From assembly GCA_000310025.1 (NCBI GenBank), contig FN649729.1:2980437-2996042 (forward strand): a stretch of DNA of 15,606 nt, written 5' to 3'. Both the position numbers and the translations under genes were made by a program. The DNA is from Ectocarpus siliculosus (Eukaryota; Sar; Phaeophyceae; Ectocarpales; Ectocarpaceae). Below are positions 6,997-15,606 of this stretch, in pieces. The notes beneath the pieces were generated by a model, which made no database searches, had not been told where the DNA came from, and saw only the letters and a program-made list of their open reading frames with translations. Numbering within the stretch: position 1 is the first letter of the stretch; every line of letters begins with the position of its first letter.

Positions 6997-9900
6997 ATGT
7001 CCACCGCAGGCATGGTAACAAGACCGCGAGGAGACGTGCGCCGTGGAAGGATTATGAGGCCACGCGCTTGCTTGGCGATTGTGATGATGCTCTTGCTGAG
7101 CCTCCATGGAAGAGCTGCGCGGATCGCGCCCCCCTTCTCCGCTCAGCACGCTAAGCAAGTCCTGGCGTCCGCATCAGCCAGGTACACGTCGTTTTGTTCT
7201 TTTTTCCCGAGATTTTGGTGTGTCCTGGTTCGGGTGGCCAGGTCATCCAACACCCCGCCCCGCCCCCGTTCCCCCCCCGCGGCCCTATAGATGCCCCCGG
7301 TCCTAGAAACTGTCTTCATGGCCAACGTACTTCTCCTCAGCAAGTTTTGGTGGCCGTAGGGCGAACAGGATCGGCTGAGGGTTGGGTTTTGTGGGTGTAT
7401 TATATTATAACATGCCGAAAATGACGAGAAAAAATTCTCGGCTTTTTCAGATGACTTGATTGCCGTAAGTAAGACGGTCGGTTAAAACCGTCGCGAAGGG
7501 TAATGAGAACGGGCTTGCTGACACCGGCCACTTCGGTGATCCCCTCGACGCAGGCGTAGCAGCGTGTTGCATGCTGCACGAGGGTCTTGGAGGTGAAGCC
7601 GGGGGGGGGGAAGATTAGAGGAACCACGAGTCATGTCTTGTTTTTCTCCCTCTAGATATCATATGACGTTCGTTCTTGTTCACGGTACTTTGTAGTGGCT
7701 TGTGGGGTGTTGTCTGTTGGTTTTTCCGGGCGAAATCAGATCTCGGCACCAGGCAACAGAGTTGCGCTCATAAAGTCGCTCCGTCACATCATCTTGATGG
7801 GACATCTAAATCTCTACGCGTACATGTACGTACACCGGCGTCACACCCCGCTGTGTACCGTTTTTTAGGGACCGAATAGAACCGTGTCCCTGTCCTACTT
7901 CACCACGTACCAATTATTTTTCACCGCAGAAGGTTGAAGTATTCTGTTCGTTCTCTTGTGTCCCTGCCCGTAGTTTGCGTGTACTTCGACGTTGTTCGAC
8001 GCTGTTCGGCCTTGGAATTCAACGAGCACTTCATTCTTTTAATTCTTTTGGGCGTCCCTCGTTGAAGCAGGGGTTGGTCTTGTTCCCCCCTGATATATAT
8101 CCAGCACGCCGTATCGCGTCTTGTCCTGTGTATGCATGCGTTCTGGTGGCGTAGGGGGAAACCTTGACCTTGTGCAGATCTATGTCTACGTTCGCCGCCC
8201 TCTCCAGCGTCGTGATTATGCATATCTTGGTGCTGCAGAATACCCGAAACCATCAACATGTACACTCCGTAGTTGGTATTCTGCCTCGCTTTTCCCAGAA
8301 CAAGCCATTCTGTGTCTCTGGTATTGCTGTATCTGTCGCAAGACAGCACATCTTTTGCCCCTCGCGTGTATTGCTGTGCCACAGCAGGAGAGAAGTTGCA
8401 GATTGGAAAGAGTCCTATCATGAAAAACGTTGACCGGTCCCATTGATCCTCTCGTGTTGTATCCCTCCCCGCGGTTTGACACGTCCGAATCCGGTGGAGA
8501 GCACCGCTACAGCCGTATTCGTCAAAGGTCGATACTCTATATTATTAGGAAAAATAATTACACACACAGAAATCTTTGCAGTATCTCCTGCTACTTCCAT
8601 TTTCTTCGTTGTCTTGGTACAGGCGAACGCGCATCATATTTGACAAATCGCTTCTATTCCCGCCACCCTGCGCCCCGCCCCCCCACCCCCTCTCGCTCCC
8701 ACCACAGGCTGCACATGCCCCCCGTACCTCGATTACAAGGGCCCGCGGTGACCCGCACAGTGGTCGCCGTTGCCGCCGCCGCTACCGGCGCCACCGCCGC
8801 CCGCGGCTTCCTGGCCGCCCGCGACGGCAGCGCCGGCGGCGTCGGCGTCGGCAACCTCCTGGAGCGCCTCGGCGCCCGCGGCGTGCTCGCGGCCCGCCTG
8901 GTGAGCGACTTCGCGGCCGCCTCGATGGCCAGCCTGATGGTGAGCCCGTTCATCTCTATCGTCGACCGGGCCATCATCCAGAGCGCGAGCGGCAGCATGG
9001 GGATGAAGGCCTCCGTGGCGCAGGGCTTCCGGGTGCTAGCGACGAAGCCCGCGTTGTTCCTCGCCCGCCCGGACTTCATCTGCACCTTCTGCCTGTACGG
9101 CGCGACGTGTGAGTGGTGACTGCTTGCTGGATGGTGTGTATGTACAGCGCCTCTCGATCTTGGTTTGTGCGTCCGGATGTCTTGTCTCGCTCGAAGATGA
9201 TGCGCGCGTCGCGTGTTGATTTGTGCATTTCGAACCGCCAAACTGTTTGCGGCCGCTTACCCAGCTTTGATCGTTACCCCCGCTACCGCCCCGCTTGACC
9301 CTCTTTCGCCCGCCCGACCCGGATAAAACCACTGCCACCCGCTTTTTAACGAACCAGACCTTGCGGCTAATACCATCTCCACGATGGCGGACGAGTTTTC
9401 CCGCTCCGACACGATGCCCAAGGTGAGACAAAAAAGCAAGGAAAAAGCCTCTCTCTAAACTACCTCCTACTGCTGTGTATTGACTACATAGTGCCAGAGT
9501 AGTATTGTACACAAGTAGGACGAAAACACACAAATACTTACCTGTTGCTTAAATATATCGTCGGGTTAGGGATGATCTCACCCCTCGCCAGGACCGATCT
9601 TCGGGTGTTGAGGAGGATTTTCTACTGCAATCGGGGTACCGCAGTTTGTACTCATGAGGGTACTCACAACGTCGACAACTTCGGCACACTGACAGTGCCC
9701 CGTGTATGTATGCATATGATCATGCATACCCCGCCCCCTCCACTTACCTGACATGTCCTGTCGAAAACAGTTTCTCGGCACGACGGCCATCAACATGCCG
9801 GGTTCCATCGCCAAGGACCAGGTTAGTGACTCATCTTTTGTTCCTCGTGTGTATGGAGAATTATACGATGGGGTTTTGGGGTTGCAGGTTAGACACGACA

Positions 9901-11031
9901 ATAATGCCTCTTTTGAGATGAGGGCGTCACAAGCTCAGCTCGGATCGCCGGAGGTGGTCCTTGATCGATTGCATATGTTGTAGAAAATATCCACCATTTG
10001 GCACGCGTGGCGGAAAGACCGACGAAACCGCCAACCGCTGTAACCGTCAACCTGGCTTTTGCTTTTTTTTCTCGTCTACAGGCCTTGACGAAGATCTTCG
10101 GGGTCGTGGGAAGCGCGGCCAAGGTGCCCGCCGCCAGCTTCGCGCTGTTCACCGTCAGAGACGTGGCCACCATGGCTGCGGCCTTCACCCTGCCTACCCC
10201 CATGTCCACCAAGGTGAGAGAAGAGATGGCTCGTATGCTTAATTTTCGCCTGACAATTGCGTCGAGGTCGGCTGTTTCTGTGTGTGTTGCTTTTGCGTGT
10301 ATTCGTGTCTGTTTGAGGCGAGCTTTGTACCCCTTGTTTGTGTTGTTTTTTTGCTCCGGCATTTGTTGAATCAGCCGTCTGCACAGGGCGACGTGTGCCG
10401 TTCTCTTGCTGTGTTTTCGAGGAACGTCGATTTACGGCGCTAGTAGAGAGGATACACCAAATGTCCGGAGCTCACATCGGTGGTGCAATGTCTTGTCCTC
10501 CCATGTCATCCGATAGACGTCTCTCATGCGCACGGTGCGTGTGGTTGCCATTTTCAAATCGGCCATATTTTATGAAGCCGCGTGCGTTTTTCTCCTCGTA
10601 TTGGGATCGTAGTGCGCGCGTGGCATCACATGTTGAAACCTCCCTTAGACGCCCCCATCCCCCCCCGCCTCCCCCTTCCAACTCCCATGCCCCCCACCCC
10701 CCCATACCCCCTCACACGGGACCTCCCAGATGCAAGACTTCGGCGTGGACAGCGGCATGGCGGATGTCACCTCTCAGCTGGTGTCTCCCGGCCTGGTCCA
10801 GCTTTTCTCGACGCCGGTGCACATCCTGGGGCCTCGACCTGTACAATCACCCGGGGTCCTCGTGCCGCGCCCCGCCTCCGGGTCGTGCAGGACTCGTTCA
10901 TGCCGGCGATCGCCATGCGTGTGGCCCGCATCGGCGTGGCCTTCGGCGTGGGCGGGCTGGGCAACACCTCCATCCGAAATAAGCTGCACGGGGCCATCGC
11001 CAAGTCGGCGTGGGCGAAGCAGCATCAGTGA
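6997..11031 (+). CDS. Conserved membrane protein with N-terminal leader; six exons, last exon frameshifted
   Basis: The exons are 6997-7181, 8708-9108, 9358-9422, 9771-9821, 10082-10213 and 10730-11031 (TGA). Phases are 2, 1, 0, 0, 0 with GT/AG sites throughout. The leader has a strong hydrophobic run (CLAIVMMLLLSLHG) preceded by arginines, then ends in ASARLHM. This resembles a stramenopile signal-plus-transit leader, and ATG 7054 is an equally good start. The body shows SPFISIVDRAIIQ, FCLYGATYLAANT, FLGTTAINM, KIFGVVGSAAKVP, FALFTVRD, LVSPGLVQLFSTPVHILG, LDLYNHPG and RVARIGVAFGVGGLGN, with several helices able to span a membrane. From memory this pattern resembles an uncharacterised family in fungi and other eukaryotes. 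I cannot name it. Two extra bases in exon 6, near 10828-10833 and 10870-10873, shift the frame. Reading past them gives about 377 residues ending AKSAWAKQHQ. If the first exon does not belong, translation could start at 8715 (about 313 residues). Confidence 0.82.
7182..8707 (+). other. Intron 1 of the membrane-protein gene
   Basis: This 1,526-bp intron has donor GTACAC and acceptor CCACAG after a C-rich tract. The phases on both sides agree (AG joined to G, giving Arg62), which is the main support for joining the leader exon to the rest. It is T-rich on the + strand and holds a short palindrome CGAGAAAAAATTCTCG near 7425. I see no further exon. Confidence 0.65.
9109..9357 (+). other. Intron 2 of the membrane-protein gene
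   Basis: This 249-bp phase-1 intron has donor GTGAGT and acceptor AACCAG. The join makes GATYLAANTIST across the boundary, a continuous hydrophobic segment. Confidence 0.85.
9423..9770 (+). other. Intron 3 of the membrane-protein gene
   Basis: This 348-bp phase-0 intron has donor GTGAGA and acceptor AAACAG. It joins SDTMPK to FLGTTAINM. Nothing else is recognised within it. Confidence 0.85.
9822..10081 (+). other. Intron 4 of the membrane-protein gene
   Basis: This 260-bp phase-0 intron has donor GTTAGT and acceptor CTACAG after a clear T-rich tract. It joins SIAKDQ to ALTKIFG. Confidence 0.87.
10214..10729 (+). other. Intron 5 of the membrane-protein gene
   Basis: This 516-bp phase-0 intron has donor GTGAGA and acceptor TCCCAG, preceded by a long C-rich tract from about 10650. 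It joins PTPMSTK to MQDFGVD. No RNA gene or extra exon is recognised. Confidence 0.85.
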
Positions 11032-11034
11032 TGG

Positions 11035-11055
11035 CAGCAGCAGCAGCAGCAGCAG
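11035..11055. repeat. (CAG)7 triplet repeat
   Basis: Seven CAG units begin four bases after the stop codon of the plus-strand membrane-protein gene. They lie in its 3' UTR, so they are not translated when the predicted stop is used. Confidence 0.9.
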
Positions 11056-11960
11056 TCGGAGGCCGCCTGAGTTTCGTAGATTCGGGGAGAAGAAACTCCT
11101 GGCGCGCGCCGAGGCAGCGAGCAGCAAGCAAAACTCGGTGGGTAGAATAATGATAGGAAGCGCCGGGTGGGAGGGGGGGGGGAGAGAGACCGTGGCATGC
11201 AGGCAACGGAGCTGGGAATAGTTTTGTTTGCTCGTGCCGCTAAACTTGGTGGTGATACGTGTGTGGGCGTCTGTTGTTGGGCCGTGGTCACGCTTCGACT
11301 TCGGCAGAGACACACACGGAGTTGGAGCGCAGAAAAGAGCGTTTAATAATAGTAGCAGAGAAGGAAGAAAAGGACGTAAACCGAATGCCGCGCTTACGAT
11401 CGTTGGACGTGTATCGTGTGTGTTGTTCGAGACCGCTTTTTTCTCGACTCGGAAAGGGTGCAAATGTAAATGGGGAAAAACAGGGGGCCTTTCATATATT
11501 ACACCTAGACTTGAGAAGGTCGGGGGGAAACACCCAGAAAACACCAGTGCGATGTCGATGCGGACCTCTTCTGTCGCCGAGACATGGGGAACGGGGAGGG
11601 GGGGGGCAGTGTGAGCGTGAACAGCAATGATGTACGAGTAGAATTTACGGGCGTGTGAAGCCTACCGAACAAAGTAGAAGGCAGAGAAAGACAGGGGGGG
11701 GGGGGGCACAGGGACTAGACCCGAGTAGCGAGACGAAAAATAGCGCGACCGTGTGAAGTTCGTTGCTGTTCGGTATCGGAACAGAGAGGCGGAAATTCTG
11801 GCGTGTGGACGTGAGAGGTGATGGAAGAGATTAAACCGCTTGGGTCAAACCGGGGATTGGGGTGGGGTGGGGTTAGTCTGAGCATATACCCCCTTGGGGG
11901 CGCAGGCAAGGGCGAGAAGGTTTGCCGCGCGCAACAGCAGTGCCGAAAATACGTAGTATA

Positions 11961-11981
11961 GGCGGCGGCGGCGGCGGCGGC
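11961..11981. repeat. (GGC)7 triplet repeat
   Basis: Seven uninterrupted GGC units lie in the G-rich downstream region. No supported gene overlaps them. Confidence 0.9.
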
Positions 11982-13451
11982 CAGTGGTGTGATGTGAAGG
12001 AAGAGGAAGAGCCTCCTGCTCGCGTGAAGGGGTCCATGCGGCAGGCGTTGTACGGAGACAGAGGACAGAAACGCCGGTGGTGGGCAGTGGACGGTGGTGT
12101 GTGTGGTCGTTTTGTCAAGTGGTAAGGGTCGGTCGAGTGTAGCGACGCGATGCGACCCGTGCGCACGACCGTAGCGAGGTTTGTTCGGTGAGGAGGAGTG
12201 GAAATGCTTTGTGGTGTTGGAGGGGTCGGGGCTTTGGTCGGCGGAAGCAGAGCTGGAGTGCCCGCTCACCTCCCTTCGCCCGTCGAATCACAGATCGGTT
12301 GTGGTGTTGGAAGGCAGAAATTCCGAGGGAAGCCCCGACCGGCCTCACCTTGCCCCTAGCGCACCGCTGGTTGCAAACCGCGTCTGGCTGGTAGAGCAGC
12401 ACATGCATAACGGGGGCCGGGGGGGGGGGGAGGGGTTGGTGAAGTTGCGTTGATGGGTGGCGGAAGGAGGTGTTGTGACTGCCGCAGGGCACCGCGGTTT
12501 CACCGATTTTGATGCGGTATGTGTTGTTGGTGTTTTTTTTTGTTGTTGATGGGTACGGGTGGGTACATTGTGAAGTATATGATTAGGTGTTCTTCTCTGT
12601 TGGTCTGATCTGAGGCAAGAAGTTTCTCTCTCGGCGCTCTGATGGGTGGTACCCACCACCTTGAAGAATATCGTCGAGTGATTTTTTCCTCTGTATCTGT
12701 ATTTTTTCGACGAGTTGTTGTGTTAAGACGGGTGTAATAAGGGAGGGAACAAGAAACGGTTTGAATGATTGTGAAAAAACCTGTTCGCGCGAAAGAAGAG
12801 ACCGTTCAAAAATCGGTCGTGTGTCAAAACATGCGAGCAGCGAAGCAAACTAGTGCCTCCAGAATTTTTATGCCGTTTAGTATTATAGTGGGTGTTCGAA
12901 TATTTGTTAATTTTTGCCGTTACCGCGGCGAGTAGTAACGGTTTGCGTCAAGACAGTGCGTGATGTGTTTGGCGGCACCGACGAAACACAAGGTAGGAAG
13001 GACGTTCTCGAGACAGATGAAGGTGTGGTTTGTGACAAAAGCGTTCGAGACGCACGTGCGCGTGCGGCTTGATACGCGGAGGAGCTAGACAAGGTGATGA
13101 GTTTGTCTGGGCTCTTTTAGATTGACATCTGTTTGGAGCACAGGTATTTGGCGTTGTCGTGAGGGAGAGAAGACAAAAGTTTCCTTGATTGAATGATCCT
13201 ACTTTGGTTCCATGTGTGTGTTTTTTTTTTAGGGGAGGGTGGGGTGCAGGAGGTGTGGGTATACGATTTTGCCTTAAGACGCAAGGTTGTACGGACGGGA
13301 CTTGGACCGCCAGACAGCGGAGAAATGGGGAGAGGGTGCGATTTGCGTTGATGTTTTCGTTCGCGTTCAATACTGGCTCTTGCTGAAACAACAGCGGTGC
13401 CAATCGCCAGGGATGCTCCTAGAGAGCTGTTGTCCTACACAATGAAAGCTC

Positions 13452-13505
13452 TCATGTAGCGGCATGTCCATCCTTGGTGATGGCGGCAGCTCCAAGTTGG
13501 CCCGT
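13452..13505 (-). other. Possible terminal exon of an unrecognised minus-strand gene
   Basis: On the minus strand a long CT tract leads to CTTCCTGCAG at 13515-13506, an excellent acceptor. It is followed by 18 codons reading TGQLGAAAITKDGHAAT and TGA (13454-13452). The peptide has exon-like composition, but the other two phases are also open for a while. I found no convincing upstream exon: the best candidate frame, MATTAEIAKSII near 13870, has only a weak GTCGTC donor. The acceptor's quality may simply come from the microsatellite. Confidence 0.2.
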
Positions 13506-13530
13506 CTGCAGGAAGAGAGGTGGTGAGAAA

Positions 13531-13552
13531 GAGAGAGAGAGAGAGAGAGAGA
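13531..13552. repeat. (GA)11 microsatellite
   Basis: An uninterrupted GA run on the + strand, read as CT on the minus strand. There it forms the pyrimidine tract of the possible acceptor at 13506. Confidence 0.92.
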
Positions 13553-14300
13553 GTGGGAGGAGAAAGACAAAGAAAAGAGTGTGACGGAGAGAAGAGAAGT
13601 TGAGAAGCGCAAAGAGTGAAGGCCACTGGGGGGGTAAAGAGGCCAGGCGGAGACAAAGGCTAGAGGATCCCCCCCTTTTTCTTGTCTTTTTATGAAAAAA
13701 AATCCAAGGAAAGGTGGATGGATGGAAAATGACGACCTGTTTGTTGGAAGACGACGGTTTGAGTAGGTACTTGAGGGGCACCGACAGATATCTTCGGACG
13801 GATGGGGTTGGTGGTGGTGGGGTGATGGATGATGCTCTTGGCGATCTCCGCCGTTGTTGCCATGTCTGTTGCCCGAGTGCCAAGGTTATGGTAGGGTTTT
13901 CTACTGCTTGGCCAGCGCGGTGTGCTTTGCTTGAACACGCGTGCGTGCGTGCGCGGGGGCGGACGGGGAGTGTCCACTACTACTGCCACAGACGTCATGT
14001 AGTGCACCTGTGTGCGTTTTGAAAACGCTTGGCACGTCTCGACGAACACGGACGGGGGAATGGGTGCGTGTGTATGCTATCCGTTCTGTTGCGAACGATG
14101 TTGGTGTGGGACATGTAGGGCTGGGGTGGGAAGTGGGGGGAGAGAGAAGAGAGAGAAAGCATGGCTCGGATGGAGTATTCCCTCCAGGGAAGCACAAAAG
14201 ATAATAAAACGAAAAAAAATTGAGACAACCAACACGGTCGAAGAGAGTGGTGGGTACACCGATACCTCTTACTTCGATCGATCGTAGGTGACCCAGCAGA

Positions 14301-15157
14301 CCTGCGCTTATTGTTGGCACTGCTGCGTTCCGTCAGCCCAAACGAAGGGGTTGAATTGCCTTCAACACACTCGGCTGTTCAATTCAGTTCAGCATTTTGC
14401 CCCCGAAAGGAAGCAATCGATTACACGCACGCATGAAATATAATTTTTGCGCGCTCCGTAAGACAGAGTGTTGAGCAAAATACGCCTGTCTGTGCAACAA
14501 GAGGTGGAACAGGTTGTTGGCTACTACCCGCTACTGTTTCGCGAAGAACGAGAAAACCCCACTCGCTGCTGTTTTTTCGTATTTTCCAAGCTACGCTCGT
14601 CCTGTGTACAGCGCGCAAGCAAGCAGATCGTGGTTACGTTGTGGGCGAGCGCATGTAGTCTTGGTAGGACATCGCAAACCATCACCCCTCTGCAAGCTTC
14701 ATTCGGCGGCTTCGTTCGGCTCTCTGTAGCTGAAAAGAAACGGCCTGTACTGTCTGTTTCGCCCTCCGAATTGCGGCCGCTGTCGATTGAACAGAGAGCG
14801 TTGAGTTCGAAACACCCCCGGTACCACCACCATGTAGTACTTCTTCACACTTTGCCCTCAGACGGGTTGGCCTCTCACGCTCCCCGGATCATGCCGTGTG
14901 GTATCGGTGTCTACTTCCGCACACCTATGTATGCATATATATCTCGTCTTGTTGCTTCATGCTGAGCCGCCCATAACAAAAACAAGGTGCCTTCACGAAT
15001 GACCGCGCCTTCGGCAACATGTTGCACATTTGATAGAAAAAGGCTGTGTTTGTATTTATGTTTCCTAAAAAGGCTCGGAAACTTTTGCCTTCCTTGCGAA
15101 AAAAAAAATCCGGAGCGACGGCAATCAAACGATCGGTACGGGTAGAAAATCAACAAA
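14301..15157. other. Stretch without a recognisable gene
   Basis: The + strand holds a 165-codon open frame (14468-14965), and the minus strand holds one of about 100 codons (15216-14911). Neither shows a domain, repeat pattern or splice structure I recognise. There is a short stem GTTGAA/TTCAAC near 14350. If the frame at the right edge belongs to a degraded mobile element, part of this stretch may be its decayed continuation. Confidence 0.4.
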
Positions 15158-15606
15158 TTATTTTCGACAAACCCAATTGTTGGGAAGGGTTCGATTGACC
15201 TGTTGGTGTAGAACAAGGCTCATAACCTGTTGGCATGTAGCCTTGTAGAAGTACTTCTTTTCCAGATGATCGCAGACGAGAACTAATCTTGGCGCCTTGT
15301 TGATGCTTGATGTTGGTGCGTGCGGTGTCTGTCTGTCGTCTTCCTCCAAGAGAGTGATGATACGATCATCGTTTAATATGTTGTCCACCTCCGCCGAGTC
15401 GGTTTCTTCAAGGTCAATCTCGAAATCCTCCGATGTGTCGGCGAGTGGAAGAACAACAACAGGCGGTTGCTCAACAAAGGTGACGTTGCGAGAGCTAGCG
15501 ATCGTCCTGTCGCCCTGTTGCAAACGAGACAGGGACTCGATGAAGTCCTTCGTTGTCGGATGGGCTTCCCCATCCAGGAAGTCCCCCGGCTGCCAACTTT
15601 TTGCAC
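15158..15606 (-). CDS. 3' end of an unidentified acidic protein, possibly a copia-like element remnant (partial)
   Basis: On the minus strand the frame is open from the window edge (first full codon 15604-15602) to TAA at 15160-15158, giving 148 residues. It begins AKSWQPGDFLDGEAHPTTKD. It then has SSRNVTFVEQPPVVVLP, an acidic run (TSEDFEIDLEETDSAEVDN and LEEDD), and a final part with HLEKKYFYKATCQQ and NRTLPNNWVCRK. The SRNVTFVE segment followed by an acidic linker recalls the stretch after integrase in Ty1/copia polyproteins, usually of the form SRDVxFxE. The expected reverse transcriptase does not follow in frame, so this would be a broken copy. It could equally be a host gene, or an exon with a donor before 15158. 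Codon use is less G/C-biased than in the two complete genes. Confidence 0.45.
   Translation of the reverse strand, partial: AKSWQPGDFLDGEAHPTTKDFIESLSRLQQGDRTIASSRNVTFVEQPPVVVLPLADTSEDFEIDLEETDSAEVDNILNDDRIITLLEEDDRQTPHAPTSSINKAPRLVLVCDHLEKKYFYKATCQQVMSLVLHQQVNRTLPNNWVCRK

Larger units (their letters stand above)
11032..14300. other. Gene-poor G/T-rich stretch downstream of the membrane-protein gene
   Basis: From the stop at 11031 the + strand is strongly G-rich, then G/T-rich, for about 3 kb. It has many G runs (for example around 11695-11706 and 12414-12436) and three microsatellites. The open frames are low-complexity and read better as chance frames than as genes. At least the first part is probably the 3' UTR of the plus-strand gene. 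Brown algal UTRs are known to be long, but 3 kb would be extreme, so an unrecognised transcript may also lie here. Confidence 0.45.

Noticed and set aside
8443-8707. Upstream continuation of the open frame before the second exon of the membrane-protein gene
   Set aside because: A strong acceptor sits at 8706-8707, and the sequence before it is pyrimidine-rich intron. The translated part lacks exon character.
10828-10873. A tiny intron as the explanation for the frame changes in the last exon
   Set aside because: There is no GT/AG pair of plausible length, and the coding sense is kept on both sides and between the two points. Two single-base insertions explain it better.
11715-12269. Minus-strand open frame of 184 codons
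   Set aside because: It is a Ser/Pro/His-rich reading of G/T-rich DNA with no domain. It crosses the (GGC)7 repeat and shows no splice structure.
14468-14965. Plus-strand open frame of 165 codons
   Set aside because: It has no recognisable motif and mixed composition. Chance frames of this size occur throughout the window.
1-15606. CRISPR arrays, tRNA or rRNA genes, bacterial operons
   Set aside because: I scanned by eye for spaced repeats and for tRNA B-box-like GTTCGA sequences. None had a matching cloverleaf or array. Covariance-model searches (tRNAscan-SE, Infernal) would settle small RNAs.

Overview
The window looks like nuclear DNA of an intron-rich eukaryote, most likely a brown alga of the Ectocarpus type or another stramenopile. 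The reasons are small GC-rich exons, introns of about 0.23 to 1.5 kb with GTGAGN-type donors, long gene-free flanks that look like 3' UTRs, CT/GA microsatellites, and a probable signal-plus-transit leader on one gene. The organism is inferred from style only. Nothing bacterial (operons, ribosome binding sites, CRISPR) is present.

Layout, left to right. Positions 1-506 (+) hold the end of a nuclear-type protein with a Lys/Ala/Gly-rich disordered tail. Positions 507-2541 hold no supportable gene and are probably the converging 3' UTRs of that gene and the next. They include a perfect 12-bp stem-loop at 1040-1073. Positions 6186 down to 2542 (-) hold a five-exon gene for a gamma-type carbonic anhydrase-like protein. 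I assembled it by intron phase and family motifs (207 residues). It is of the mitochondrial complex I kind and has lost two of the three zinc-binding histidines. Positions 6187-6996 are a divergent, presumably promoter-bearing spacer. Positions 6997-11031 (+) hold a six-exon gene for a roughly 377-residue membrane protein with a hydrophobic leader. Its last exon carries two single-base insertions that break the frame. Positions 11032 to about 15157 contain mostly G/T-rich sequence with microsatellites and no solid gene. The right edge (15606 down to 15158, -) holds the 3' end of an unidentified acidic open frame, possibly a copia-like element remnant.

The two complete genes are head to head and may share regulation. 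One product is expected in mitochondria, in the membrane arm of complex I. The other is an organelle or endomembrane protein of unknown role. I see no evidence that they form one pathway. I found no clear new multi-gene system. The items most worth checking are the zinc-ligand loss, the double frameshift, the stem-loop, and the frame at the right edge.
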